DNA from: a virus
DNA: 33,262 bases
Virus record (IMG/VR): IMGVR_UViG_3300021963_000405
Span: 1-33,262 of that record
Strand: one strand, 5' to 3'
This document shows, in pieces, positions 25,293 through 33,147 of the stretch. The translations under genes were made by a program, and so were the position numbers. Numbering within the stretch: the first letter of the stretch is position 1; the number at the start of each line of letters is the position of its first letter. The notes below the pieces were generated by a model. The model saw only the letters and a list, made by a program, of their open reading frames with translations. It was not told where the DNA came from and did no database searches.

Positions 25293-26615
25293 ATGATTAA
25301 GCCTTTCTCAATTTTAGATACCCGAACTAAAGAATGGCAGGACCGTAAGAGGTACTGGATACAAACCTACAATATTCAATCGGAATTGGGCAGGGAAGAT
25401 ACCGATAGTAGAGCCCGTTTCTGGGAAGATAATACTATTTCAATATTTGATGCAACCCTTTGTGAGAATATGTACCAATGGTTCACTCCAAAAGAAGGTA
25501 AGATATTAGACCCATTTGCTGGTGGAAGTGTTAGGGGTATTGTGGCAACTGAAATGGGATATGAGTATATGGGTATCGATTTATCCAAACAACAAATACA
25601 GGAAAATCGAAAGCAATCATCTAAACCAAAATGGGTAAGTGGTGATAGTGATGAGATGTTGAATTATTTAGTAGATGAACAATTTGATTTTGTATTTACT
25701 TGTCCACCTTATTATGATTTAGAAGTTTATAGTGATAATTCGTTGGATATATCAACTATGGAAGATGATAAGTTCGATGAGAAATATTTCAGCATCTTAG
25801 GAAAGGCTGCAAAAAAGTTAAAGAATAATAGATTCTTTGCAGTAGTGGTATCGGAAGTAAGAGAACAATCCCTAACTGGAAATTACAAAATAGGAAAGTA
25901 TAGAGGGTTAGTATCTAAAACTATTCAAGCGTGTGAGGAAGCTGGACTACACTTCTACAACGATATGATTCTATTCAACTCACAACATCAGGCTGCTAGA
26001 GTAGTTGATACATACTTTAAAAGAAATCGTAAGGTAGCATCGGTTCATCAAAACATATTAGTATTCGTAAAAGGAAACCCTGATATTGCTGCAGAAGATA
26101 TTGAATTTGATGGAACATATCAATGTGTGGTAGATGGTGTGAAATATAAATCATTTAGAGAAGCAGCTATTTCAATAGACCCAAATACATTAGTAGCTAC
26201 CGAAGTTGAGAGAAGATGTCGTTCAACTAAATCCAAATATAAAGAGTGGCAAATCATTGGTGAGGAAACAAAACCACAAATTAAATACGAAGTTGATGGA
26301 GTTCCTTTTGAGAATCCAAAACAGGTAGCAGAATTGATTGGTGGTGATATGACCGAATCAATGGCTAGAAATTACATAGAATCAAACAATCCCAAATACC
26401 GTCATTGGAAGAAAGCCGATGGTTGGGATATTACCTACGAACAAATGCAAGATTTGTGGGCAAACAATATTACATTAGAATTACCTATCATTAGTTGTGA
26501 TGGTAAAGAATTTTATTCAATTATAGATGCGGCCAATTACTTTGGTTGTTCAGATGAGCGTATCCGCCAAAAACTTAAATCAGATAAGTATTCCACTTTT
26601 ATTTATCTTTTCTAA
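25293..26615 (+). CDS. DNA methyltransferase (N4/N6 type) with three C-terminal NUMOD-like repeats, 440 aa
   Basis: Residues ~1-265 form an amino-methyltransferase: motif I DPFAGGSVRG (73-82), a SAM-binding acidic end MGIDLS, and motif IV TCPPYYDLE (136-144), a CPPY variant of D/N/SPPY. Target base and site cannot be deduced. Residues ~275-435 contain three similar segments: VVDGVKYKSFREAAISI (279-295, ending in W319), YEVDGVPFENPKQVAELIG (332-350, ending in W372) and SCDGKEFYSIIDAANYFG (401-418). These resemble the small helical DNA-binding modules found in homing endonucleases. The gene lies between the prohead operon and the scaffold gene, where T4-like phages usually have nothing, and is preceded by a terminator. 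It looks like an inserted accessory gene. No cognate restriction enzyme is nearby, so it is an orphan methylase. Confidence 0.85.
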   Translation: MIKPFSILDTRTKEWQDRKRYWIQTYNIQSELGREDTDSRARFWEDNTISIFDATLCENMYQWFTPKEGKILDPFAGGSVRGIVATEMGYEYMGIDLSKQQIQENRKQSSKPKWVSGDSDEMLNYLVDEQFDFVFTCPPYYDLEVYSDNSLDISTMEDDKFDEKYFSILGKAAKKLKNNRFFAVVVSEVREQSLTGNYKIGKYRGLVSKTIQACEEAGLHFYNDMILFNSQHQAARVVDTYFKRNRKVASVHQNILVFVKGNPDIAAEDIEFDGTYQCVVDGVKYKSFREAAISIDPNTLVATEVERRCRSTKSKYKEWQIIGEETKPQIKYEVDGVPFENPKQVAELIGGDMTESMARNYIESNNPKYRHWKKADGWDITYEQMQDLWANNITLELPIISCDGKEFYSIIDAANYFGCSDERIRQKLKSDKYSTFIYLF

Positions 26616-26650
26616 AGAATTTTTTAGAAAAATTACGTTTTCTTAATCTT

Positions 26651-26670
26651 TTGTATATTTATTGATACAA
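26651..26670 (+). promoter_or_regulatory. Promoter-like motif within an inverted repeat, upstream of the scaffold gene
   Basis: ATATTTATT (26655-26663) sits inside TTGTAT...ATACAA, a 6-bp inverted repeat that could be an operator. The scaffold start is 141 nt downstream, giving the longest leader in the window. Confidence 0.45.
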
Positions 26671-26671
26671 T

Positions 26672-26694
26672 AACGCATTTTCATATGCGTTTTT
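26672..26694 (+). terminator. Hairpin with T-run in the scaffold leader (terminator or attenuator)
   Basis: AACGCAT / ATGCGTT forms a 7-bp perfect stem with a 6-nt loop, followed by TTT. It lies just downstream of the promoter-like motif, so it would be transcribed in the scaffold leader. It could end methyltransferase transcripts, attenuate scaffold/capsid transcription, or stabilise the mRNA 5' end. The sequence does not decide between these. Confidence 0.5.
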
Positions 26695-26804
26695 CCATTG
26701 GTAATGAATACTCACCTTTATGTGTAGTGACCAAAACGCCAATAAAAAAATTCTATTTAAGCTCAAAATACAATAGCTTAAGAAATCCGATAAATAAGGA
26801 AAAA

Positions 26805-27929
26805 ATGGCAAGTTCAAAATTGTTGAAAGAAGCCATCGCTGATGCTAAAGCTGTTAGAGAAACTGCTATTGCTAATGCTAAAATCGCTCTTGAAGAAGCG
26901 TTTACTCCTCGTTTACAATCTATTCTTTCTAAGAAATTACAAGCCGAAATGGAAGGTGATGAAGAAGAAGCAGATATGAACGAAGATAACGATGTATCAA
27001 GCGAAATTGGTAAAGGTGATAACAAAGTACCTGCTGATAAAGCAAACAACGATGACACTGACTTAAGCGGAATCGCAAACCAAAGCTCTGAAGTAGGTGC
27101 TGAAGTTGAAGATTACGACAAAGTTAAAGACCTTACTGAAGGCGAAGATGAAGAATCAAAAGAAATGGATGAGGAATACTCAACCGAAGATGATGAGGAA
27201 GCACCAGCTATGGAAGGTGAAGAAGAAATGGCTCCTGAAGCTGACGAAGATGAATTAGATTTAGAATCTATCATCCGTGAGTTAGAAGCTCAAATCGCAG
27301 GTGAAGAAGGTGAGGAAGAAGTTCCTGCTGAAGCACCAGCTATGGAAGGTGACGAAGCACCGGTTGAAGAACCAGTAGCAGCTGAACCAACTGAAGAACC
27401 AGCTATGGAAGCTGAAGAAGCTCCAGAAGCTGATGATGAAATCGACTTAGACGAAATTCTAAGAGAAATGGGATACGGAGAAGATGAGAACTCTGAAGAA
27501 GACAAAGCTGAAGATGCAGCTGAAATGAAAGCTGAAGTAGCTAACCTACAAGCTGAATTAGAAGAAGCATTAGCAGTAATCAAATCTTTAAAAGGTACAA
27601 TCAACGAAGTAAACCTATTAAACGCTAAATTATTATACGCTAACAAATTGTTCAGAGGTTATAACTTAACTAACGAACAAAAAGTTAAAGTTGTTGAAAA
27701 TTTAGACAGAACTTCTTCTGTAAGAGAAGTTAAATTAGTTTACGCTACACTTTCTGAATCAATGAAATTCACAGGTACTGAAAGAAAAGTTGCACAAGTG
27801 AAGAAAAATATCTCTGAAGGTATTTCTTCTAAAGTACAATCATCTACTGCACCTGCAAAAGAAATTATTGCAGAAAACACAAATGAATTAGCAAATCGCT
27901 TTAAGCAATTAGCTGGTATCATTAAATAA
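26805..27929 (+). CDS. gp22: Prohead core scaffold protein (gp22), 374 aa
   Basis: This is the internal scaffold that shapes the prohead and is digested by gp21. I chose the ATG at 26805, preceded by AAGGA at 6-nt spacing. The in-frame ATG at 26685 lies inside a hairpin and would add 40 residues unlike the rest. The N-terminus MASSKLLKEAIADAKAV is helical. A strongly acidic middle section follows (about residues 45-230) with PAMEGEE-type repeats, then a helical C-terminal half (LQAELEEALAVIKSLKG onward) ending NRFKQLAGIIK. Acidic, helical composition and position directly upstream of the capsid gene identify it. The length is greater than T4 gp22 (269), mostly because of the acidic insert. 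Confidence 0.85.
   Translation: MASSKLLKEAIADAKAVRETAIANAKIALEEAFTPRLQSILSKKLQAEMEGDEEEADMNEDNDVSSEIGKGDNKVPADKANNDDTDLSGIANQSSEVGAEVEDYDKVKDLTEGEDEESKEMDEEYSTEDDEEAPAMEGEEEMAPEADEDELDLESIIRELEAQIAGEEGEEEVPAEAPAMEGDEAPVEEPVAAEPTEEPAMEAEEAPEADDEIDLDEILREMGYGEDENSEEDKAEDAAEMKAEVANLQAELEEALAVIKSLKGTINEVNLLNAKLLYANKLFRGYNLTNEQKVKVVENLDRTSSVREVKLVYATLSESMKFTGTERKVAQVKKNISEGISSKVQSSTAPAKEIIAENTNELANRFKQLAGIIK
27201..27415 (+). repeat. Imperfect 20-bp repeats in the acidic part of the scaffold gene
   Basis: A unit close to GCACCAGCTATGGAAGGTGA occurs at 27201-27220, 27333-27352 and 27396-27415, the last with three mismatches. It encodes PAME(G/A) followed by acidic residues and probably reflects local duplication in a disordered segment. 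Confidence 0.7.
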
Positions 27930-27956
27930 ACAAACCCATAAAAATAAAATAACAAA

Positions 27957-29588
27957 ATGGCAAATTTTGATTTAAGCAAACTTATGGAAGGCAAGAACCC
28001 ACAAGCGGTAATGTTAGCTGAGACTCGTCAGTTAAAAAGCAAATGGGAAAAAACTGGCCTTTTAGAAGGTATGAAAGAAAGAGACCAACACTCTATGGCT
28101 GTTCTATTAGAGAACCAAGCAAAACAATTGTTGGACGAAGCAACTCAAACAGGTACATCTTCAGGTTCTGAGGAGTGGTCTGGTGTTGCTTTACCTTTAG
28201 TAAGAAGAATCTTCGGAGAAATCGCATCTAAGGAATTCGTTAGTGTACAACCAATGAACTTACCTTCAGGTCTTATCTTCTTCTTAGACTTCAAATATGG
28301 TTCTGCACAAGGAACTCCTGGTCAGTTCGGTGGTAAATCACTTTTCGGTGGTACTAACGCAACTGGTTCAGCAGCTAACTTCGGTAGAACTGATGCAGCA
28401 ACTGGTGGTCTTTATGGTGAAGGCCGTTACGGTTATTCAGTAAATGATGCGCAAGTAACAGCTACTGTAACTGCACAAACTTCAGCTTCTTGGGCTGATT
28501 TAGGTTTTGATTCAAACTACTCACAATCTATTGTTGCTAAGCAAGACGGACAAATCGTTAAATTGACTATCCCTAAAGCTAACATCGCTGCAACAGCTGA
28601 TACTGATGCAGTACGTTCATTTGCAATCGCTTCTGGCGTTGTATCTAACTTAAACCAATACAACTATGTATCTGGTACAAACGTTGTAATCTTCGTTTCT
28701 GCTTCTTTAGCTCAAAGAGCTGCATTAGCAAACGCTGGTACTGCGGCTGTAGTTTATTCTGAAGTTCCTGTAGCTTATGACAGAGGTGATTTCGAAGATT
28801 CAACTGCAAATGCTAGTGGTAACACTACAACTGCTTTAGATATCCCTGAAATCGACTTAGAATTGAAATCAGAGGCTATCGTTGCTAAGACTCGTAAGTT
28901 GAAAGCAGTATGGACTCCTGAATTAGCACAAGATTTGAATGCATACCATTCAATCGATGCTGAAGCTGAATTAACTTCTATGTTATCTGATTATATCTCT
29001 TTAGAGATTGATTTAGAAATCTTAGATATGTTAAAATCAAACGCTTTAACTACTGAATACTGGTCTACAACTGTAGGTGAGGAATATGTACAAGGTGCTT
29101 GGTCTAACATTGGTGGTTCTTCTAACGCATACACAAAGAATGCATGGTTTCAAACTTTAGGTGTTAAATTGAACAAAGTATCTAACAAGATTCATCAATT
29201 AACATTAAGAGGTGGTGCTAACTTCATCGTGGCTAGTCCTGATGTATGTACTATCTTGGAATCAATTCCTGGATTCGTTGTAAATGCAGATAAAGACGCA
29301 ATGCAGTTCGCTGCTGGTGTTACTGCAGTTGGTTCTATGAGCAATAGATACACAGTTTACAAAAACCCTTACATGACTTCTAACGAAATCTTGATGGGTT
29401 ATAGAGGTAACAACTTCTTAGAGACTGGTGCTGTTTACGCTCCATATGTTCCATTGATTATGACTCCATTAGTGTATGACCCTCAAAACTTCACACCTCG
29501 TCGTGGAGTAATGACTCGTTACGCTAAGAAGATGGTCAGACCGGAATATTACGGGAAGATTTATGTTAAAGATTTAGCTTCTATCTAA
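27957..29588 (+). CDS. gp23: Major capsid protein (gp23), 543 aa
   Basis: This HK97-fold shell protein is recognised from T4 gp23-like segments: LPLVRRIFGEIASKEFVSVQPMN near 80-102 (T4: LPLVRRVFP...VGVQPMN), then SEAIVAKTRKLKAVWTPELA near 304-323, DAEAELTSMLSDYI, and the C-terminal YAPYVPLIMTPLVYDPQNF. N-terminal residues 1-61 look like the region removed on maturation; L59-D60-E61/A62 fits the gp21 L-x-E rule at nearly the place of T4's cleavage after E65. Residues ~165-290 are Thr/Ala/Ser-rich and less conserved, and may be a surface insertion domain. The leader is A-rich with no Shine-Dalgarno. Codons ending in C (TTC, AAC, TAC) are more frequent than in the fibre, as expected for high expression. 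Confidence 0.95.
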   Translation: MANFDLSKLMEGKNPQAVMLAETRQLKSKWEKTGLLEGMKERDQHSMAVLLENQAKQLLDEATQTGTSSGSEEWSGVALPLVRRIFGEIASKEFVSVQPMNLPSGLIFFLDFKYGSAQGTPGQFGGKSLFGGTNATGSAANFGRTDAATGGLYGEGRYGYSVNDAQVTATVTAQTSASWADLGFDSNYSQSIVAKQDGQIVKLTIPKANIAATADTDAVRSFAIASGVVSNLNQYNYVSGTNVVIFVSASLAQRAALANAGTAAVVYSEVPVAYDRGDFEDSTANASGNTTTALDIPEIDLELKSEAIVAKTRKLKAVWTPELAQDLNAYHSIDAEAELTSMLSDYISLEIDLEILDMLKSNALTTEYWSTTVGEEYVQGAWSNIGGSSNAYTKNAWFQTLGVKLNKVSNKIHQLTLRGGANFIVASPDVCTILESIPGFVVNADKDAMQFAAGVTAVGSMSNRYTVYKNPYMTSNEILMGYRGNNFLETGAVYAPYVPLIMTPLVYDPQNFTPRRGVMTRYAKKMVRPEYYGKIYVKDLASI

Positions 29589-29642
29589 GGATAAAAGTTG
29601 ATACTTTACTAAGTTTTACTGGTAACGCTTCAATATAAAATT

Positions 29643-29671
29643 GGGGGAGAAGAAATTCTTCCCCTTTTTTT
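29643..29671 (+). terminator. Rho-independent terminator after the major capsid gene
   Basis: GGGGG-A-GAAGA pairs with TCTTCCCC (about 8 pairs, one bulged A, a 3-nt loop) and is followed by TTTTTTT. It is the most GC-rich intergenic hairpin in the window, 55 nt after the capsid stop. Confidence 0.85.
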
Positions 29672-29692
29672 GCTCTTTTCGGTAAAACTTTG

Positions 29693-29701
29693 ATATTTAT
29701 A
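29693..29701 (+). promoter_or_regulatory. Phage promoter-like motif upstream of the GIY-YIG gene
   Basis: Exact ATATTTATA, 13 nt before the ATG and directly after the capsid terminator. Confidence 0.55.
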
Positions 29702-29714
29702 TAAAAGAAGTTTT

Positions 29715-30278
29715 ATGGATGTAATTTACAAAATTAGTTCACCAAAAGGAAAGGTATATATTGGTAGAACAAACAATTTTAATGGCAGAATGGTCGAGCA
29801 TAAGCATTGTGCTCTAACAAAGAAAATGAAAAACTCATTATATAAAGCCATTAGGAAATATGGATGGGATAATATGACAAAAGAAATTATTTGCGAAGTT
29901 GAAACCGAAAAAGCGCAAATGCTAGAAGAAGAATTAATCAAAGCACATAATTCAGTTAAAAGGGGGTACAACGATACCTATACCGGCGGAGGTGGGGATA
30001 TATGGGTAGATAGACGAGATACTAAAGAATATATGGAATGGATATCTCATATGAAAGAAATCAGTACAGGCAAAAATAATGGTATGTACGGAAAGACACA
30101 CTCCGAAGAATCAAGGGATAAACTAAAAGAAAGAGCCAAAGGCCGTTTCACATTAGATTGGTATAAAGAAAGAAATGGTGATGTGGACGGTGAGAGATTA
30201 TATGAGGAAAGGAGAGTATGGTTAAAGAGTAGAAATTTGAAGAAAGATGAGAATGGTAGATTTTTAAAAGCAAAGTAG
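29715..30278 (+). CDS. GIY-YIG homing endonuclease with NUMOD3 motif, 187 aa
   Basis: The N-terminal GIY-YIG domain (about 1-90) has VIYKI (GIY element), KVYIGRTNNFNGRMVEH (YIG element with R25) and the catalytic glutamate region LEEELI (about 70-75). A NUMOD3-type DNA-binding motif, KNNGMYGKTHSEESRDKLKE, follows at 120-139, then a charged C-terminal tail. Such free-standing enzymes (T4 seg genes) cut a specific site in related phages and spread by repair. It sits between the capsid gene and the next virion gene, with its own promoter motif and a terminator before it, typical of an inserted selfish gene. The length is within the usual range, and no frameshift is seen, so it looks intact. Confidence 0.92.
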   Translation: MDVIYKISSPKGKVYIGRTNNFNGRMVEHKHCALTKKMKNSLYKAIRKYGWDNMTKEIICEVETEKAQMLEEELIKAHNSVKRGYNDTYTGGGGDIWVDRRDTKEYMEWISHMKEISTGKNNGMYGKTHSEESRDKLKERAKGRFTLDWYKERNGDVDGERLYEERRVWLKSRNLKKDENGRFLKAK

Positions 30279-30297
30279 AGGTTTCCCACATTTTAGA

Positions 30298-30306
30298 TAT
30301 TTATAC
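30298..30306 (+). promoter_or_regulatory. Phage promoter-like motif
   Basis: Exact ATATTTATA, 35 nt before the ATG at 30342. Confidence 0.55.
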
Positions 30307-30341
30307 TTGTTATAGATTATAAAATAAAGTAATAAAACAAA

Positions 30342-31079
30342 ATGGGACAGAAAAAAGGAAATCCAACACCATCGTATCAAAATCAGGCATACGAACAATT
30401 ATATCCAAACATTGGTAGAGATAACAGAGATATGGGTACAAAACCATGCATGATTGATGCTACAACAACATTGGATGAATTAGTTGATTCTGGTTCATTA
30501 CGTTATACTCAAGGATATGCAAAAGATTCGGATTTAACAGATGGTTCAATAAACGCTTCATTTAACACACTTAGTTCATCTGGACATCCGTGTGTAATAG
30601 GGAAATTAAGTTGGGCAAGATATGATGATACGCAATACACCACATCATCGTTTAGAAGTGTGACCGTTGCGGGTGGTGAAGTAACTATTCCAAATAACGG
30701 AGGTTATTCAGTAACAACTCATTTACATTCCGATATTCAATTTTACAATACAGGTTCACAACTAATACAGGTGGAAAACGAAGGAGATGTTTACTCTATG
30801 ACTGTAACTTTTAAAGCAAAAACTTCAAATGCAGGGGCAGCTTGGATGAGAATTCAATTAGATAGTGTGGGTTTAACTCCATATAATAGGGTTGGTAAAG
30901 ATTTATTTTTTGGAAAGGGTAATAATGTTTGGCACGATTATCACGAAGTATTTCAATTTTACGCAGATAGTGATTTTGTGGCAAATGGAAATCGATGGAA
31001 AATTAAAGCATTTGAAGCAACCATTGATATTGCAAATGTAATTTACTTTATACAACGAACACAAAATCATCTTATTTAA
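30342..31079 (+). CDS. Putative virion decoration or head protein, 245 aa
   Basis: No named family recognised. The N-terminal ~75 residues are polar and loop-rich (MGQKKGNPTPSYQNQAYEQL). The remainder is beta-rich and resembles a jelly-roll: EVTIPNNGGYSVTTHLHSDI, YSMTVTFKAKTSNAGAAWM, WHDYHEVFQFYAD, and WKIKAFEATIDIANVIYFI as the last strand. If the homing endonuclease is ignored, it directly follows the capsid gene, where decoration or head-surface proteins are often encoded. It has its own promoter motif and a strong terminator after it, so it forms a single-gene unit. The surface role is inferred from fold impression and position only. Confidence 0.5.
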   Translation: MGQKKGNPTPSYQNQAYEQLYPNIGRDNRDMGTKPCMIDATTTLDELVDSGSLRYTQGYAKDSDLTDGSINASFNTLSSSGHPCVIGKLSWARYDDTQYTTSSFRSVTVAGGEVTIPNNGGYSVTTHLHSDIQFYNTGSQLIQVENEGDVYSMTVTFKAKTSNAGAAWMRIQLDSVGLTPYNRVGKDLFFGKGNNVWHDYHEVFQFYADSDFVANGNRWKIKAFEATIDIANVIYFIQRTQNHLI

Positions 31080-31094
31080 AAAAAATATATACAT

Positions 31095-31125
31095 AAAAGG
31101 AGATACTAACACTATCTCCTTTTTT
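31095..31125 (+). terminator. Rho-independent terminator after the putative decoration gene
   Basis: A perfect 11-bp stem, AAAAGGAGATA / TATCTCCTTTT, has a 7-nt loop and further Ts. It lies 15 nt after the stop. Confidence 0.9.
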
Positions 31126-31150
31126 ATTTTTACCCCTTTCCAACATTTTA

Positions 31151-31159
31151 ATATTTATA
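31151..31159 (+). promoter_or_regulatory. Phage promoter-like motif
   Basis: Exact ATATTTATA, 22 nt before the ATG at 31182, right after a terminator. Confidence 0.55.
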
Positions 31160-31181
31160 AGAGTATTAAACCGAATTACTT

Positions 31182-31562
31182 ATGGCAGCAGGAAAATACT
31201 CTTTTATAATAGAGCAAGGAGCAACAACAAATTTTCAAATCAATTGGAACGATGAATCAGGTTCAGCAGTTGATTTGAGTGGTTATCAGGCCCGAATGCA
31301 AATCAGACCGGGTGTTGAATCATCTGATGTCTTTCTTTCACTATCATCATCACTAAAGTCCGATAATACGGGAATCAATTTAAGTGGTTCTAATTTTATA
31401 ACTCCATTGGCAAGTGGCTCAATCGGAGTATATATTTCTGCAGCATCTTCATCCGCATTAAATTTTGGTGAAGCATTTTACGATTTAGAATTGGTAAAAG
31501 ATAATGAAGTTACAAGACTATTAGAAGGTAAGGTGAAACTTTCCAAAAATGTAACACGATAA
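31182..31562 (+). CDS. Small beta-sandwich virion protein, 126 aa
   Basis: The pattern 'YSFIIEQGATTNFQINW ... VDLSGYQARMQIRPG ... FYDLELVKDNEVTRLLEGKV' is seen in small proteins next to neck genes of many environmental myophages. It recalls the N-terminal domain of upper baseplate (BppU-like) proteins. It is probably a virion component. It is separated by four bases from the next gene, and the two share a promoter motif. Precise location in the particle is unknown. Confidence 0.6.
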   Translation: MAAGKYSFIIEQGATTNFQINWNDESGSAVDLSGYQARMQIRPGVESSDVFLSLSSSLKSDNTGINLSGSNFITPLASGSIGVYISAASSSALNFGEAFYDLELVKDNEVTRLLEGKVKLSKNVTR

Positions 31563-31566
31563 TAAA

Positions 31567-31905
31567 ATGGCAATAGAAATAACTAAAAATCTTACGCAAG
31601 TAACTATATCAACGACCGGTGTAGCTGGTAGAAATGGTACATCTGGTACATCTGGATTTTCAATAGATAGTAGTTCATTTGCAACAACTGGTTCTAATAC
31701 TTTTATAGGAAATCAAACAATTACGGGTTCACTAAATGTAACTGGTTCGATTAATATTGATAATGTTATTAAATTAACACCCATAACAACTTTCCCAAAC
31801 GGACAAGCTGGAATGTTAGTAGCATCAGCATCGTATGGTAAAACAAATTTATATATGTACGATGGCTCTAATTGGAAATGGCTAGTGACCGGTTCAATCG
31901 CATAA
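31567..31905 (+). CDS. Short fibre-like virion protein with collagen-like Gly repeats, 112 aa
   Basis: The N-terminus (MAIEITKNLTQVTIS) is followed by Gly-x-y triplets GRNGTSGTSG (about 21-30), a beta-helix-like segment TGSNTFIGNQTITGSLNVTG (about 40-59), and a compact end with LYMYDGSNWKWL. The TGSNTF.GNQTI.GSL.VTGS pattern is common in trimeric fibre tips and spikes of environmental phages. It may be a short head or neck fibre (whisker-like). No promoter lies in front of it, so it is co-transcribed with the preceding gene. Confidence 0.6.
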   Translation: MAIEITKNLTQVTISTTGVAGRNGTSGTSGFSIDSSSFATTGSNTFIGNQTITGSLNVTGSINIDNVIKLTPITTFPNGQAGMLVASASYGKTNLYMYDGSNWKWLVTGSIA

Positions 31906-31947
31906 TTTTATATAATCTCATTCTAAACACTATTCTTTTGATTCTTA

Positions 31948-31956
31948 ATATTTATA
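31948..31956 (+). promoter_or_regulatory. Phage promoter-like motif upstream of the neck genes
   Basis: Exact ATATTTATA, 27 nt before the ATG at 31984. Confidence 0.55.
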
Positions 31957-31983
31957 GGTAACGATTAAAATAAGTACTTATAA

Positions 31984-33147
31984 ATGGCACAAGAATTAAT
32001 ATATCCGGGTTCATCATCATTCTTTCCAGGACAAACTCCCTTTGGAATATACGATGATGATTATGTATTCCAAGAAGATGCACCTAAAATGGCACTATGG
32101 TGTGCTAGAAGATTGGGGTTTCCTATTCAAAACGTAGAATTGCAGGATGAAAACTTCTATGCATGTTTTGAGGAATCGGTATCTGAATACTCCGCACAAG
32201 TAAATCAATTTAATATTCGTAATGATTTGTATTCTCTTAAAGGTAGAGATACTGGTACTAATTATTCTGGAAAATTAGTAGAAGGTAGTATATTACCACA
32301 TTTAGTACAAATTTCAGATGCTTATGGTACTTTAGTGGGAGTTGGTGGAAATACGGAAATTAAAAAAACAAAAATAACTTTAACTGCAGGTCAGCAAGTG
32401 TATGATTTAGATACATTAATTTCTAGTGTAAGTGAAAGTGGAAATCGTATTGATGTTAGTAAAGTTTATTTTGAACCAACACCTGCAATCAATAGATTCT
32501 TTGACCCATATTCAGTTTCTGGACAAGGTACATTAAACTTAATTGATGAATTTGGATTTGGTTCATATTCACCGGCAGCACAATTTGTATTGATGCCTGT
32601 ATTTGAGGACCTTTTGAGAATACAACATATTGAATTCAATGACCAAATTAGAAAATCAGCACATACATTTAATATTGTAGATAATAAACTTACCATATTC
32701 CCAAGACCAACAGCAACAACAATTGCAACAAAACCAAATCTTTATATTGATTATTTTGTAAGAAAGGATTTTGTAACAAATTCTACATCTGTAAAATCAA
32801 ATGTGGTTTCTGATTATTCTAATATAGGATACGATTTTATACAATATACTACTATAAATGATGTTGGTAAGCAATGGATTAGAAAATATACATTGGCATT
32901 AGTAAAAGAATTATTGGGAGCAATTAGAGAAAAATATTCAACAATTCCAATTCCTGGTTCTGAAATTAGTTTAGATGGGGCTGCATTAAGAAGTGAAGCA
33001 CAAACGGAGAAGGAAGCCCTAATGACTCAATTAAGAGAAACATTAGAAGAACTAAGTAGAAAAGTTCAATTTGAAAATAAGTCTAATGAAGCTAGGCAGC
33101 AGCAAGAAATGTTGCAAAAAGTTCCATTGGCAATTTATATAGGATAA
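31984..33147 (+). CDS. gp13: Neck protein (gp13-like), 387 aa
   Basis: This is a head-completion/neck protein at the head-tail joining site. The N-terminal CARRLGFPIQNVELQDENFY (about 39-58) matches T4 gp13 ([20 protein letters not shown]), followed by CFEESVSEYSAQVNQF. Further conserved stretches are NRFFDPYSVSG, LMPVFEDLLRIQHIEFNDQI, KQWIRKYTLALVKELLGAIR and YSTIPIPGSEISLDGAALRS, a set seen in the longer gp13 relatives of marine T4-like phages. It is longer than T4 gp13 (309) because of a C-terminal helical tail (about 340-387). The next gene starts one base after its stop and is gp14-like. Confidence 0.8.
   Translation: MAQELIYPGSSSFFPGQTPFGIYDDDYVFQEDAPKMALWCARRLGFPIQNVELQDENFYACFEESVSEYSAQVNQFNIRNDLYSLKGRDTGTNYSGKLVEGSILPHLVQISDAYGTLVGVGGNTEIKKTKITLTAGQQVYDLDTLISSVSESGNRIDVSKVYFEPTPAINRFFDPYSVSGQGTLNLIDEFGFGSYSPAAQFVLMPVFEDLLRIQHIEFNDQIRKSAHTFNIVDNKLTIFPRPTATTIATKPNLYIDYFVRKDFVTNSTSVKSNVVSDYSNIGYDFIQYTTINDVGKQWIRKYTLALVKELLGAIREKYSTIPIPGSEISLDGAALRSEAQTEKEALMTQLRETLEELSRKVQFENKSNEARQQQEMLQKVPLAIYIG

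Noticed and set aside
26608-26631. Inverted repeat TTTTCTAAA / TTTAGAAAA at the methyltransferase stop as a terminator
   Set aside because: The stem is almost entirely A-T and no T-run follows; too weak to call.
26685-26804. Upstream in-frame ATG that would add 40 residues to the scaffold protein
   Set aside because: The ATG forms the 3' arm of a hairpin, has no ribosome-binding site, and the added residues do not resemble a scaffold N-terminus; the ATG at 26805 has AAGGA in front.
26805-27929. Acidic repeats in the scaffold gene as a CRISPR-like or regulatory array
   Set aside because: Units are irregularly spaced, in frame, and encode a disordered acidic segment.
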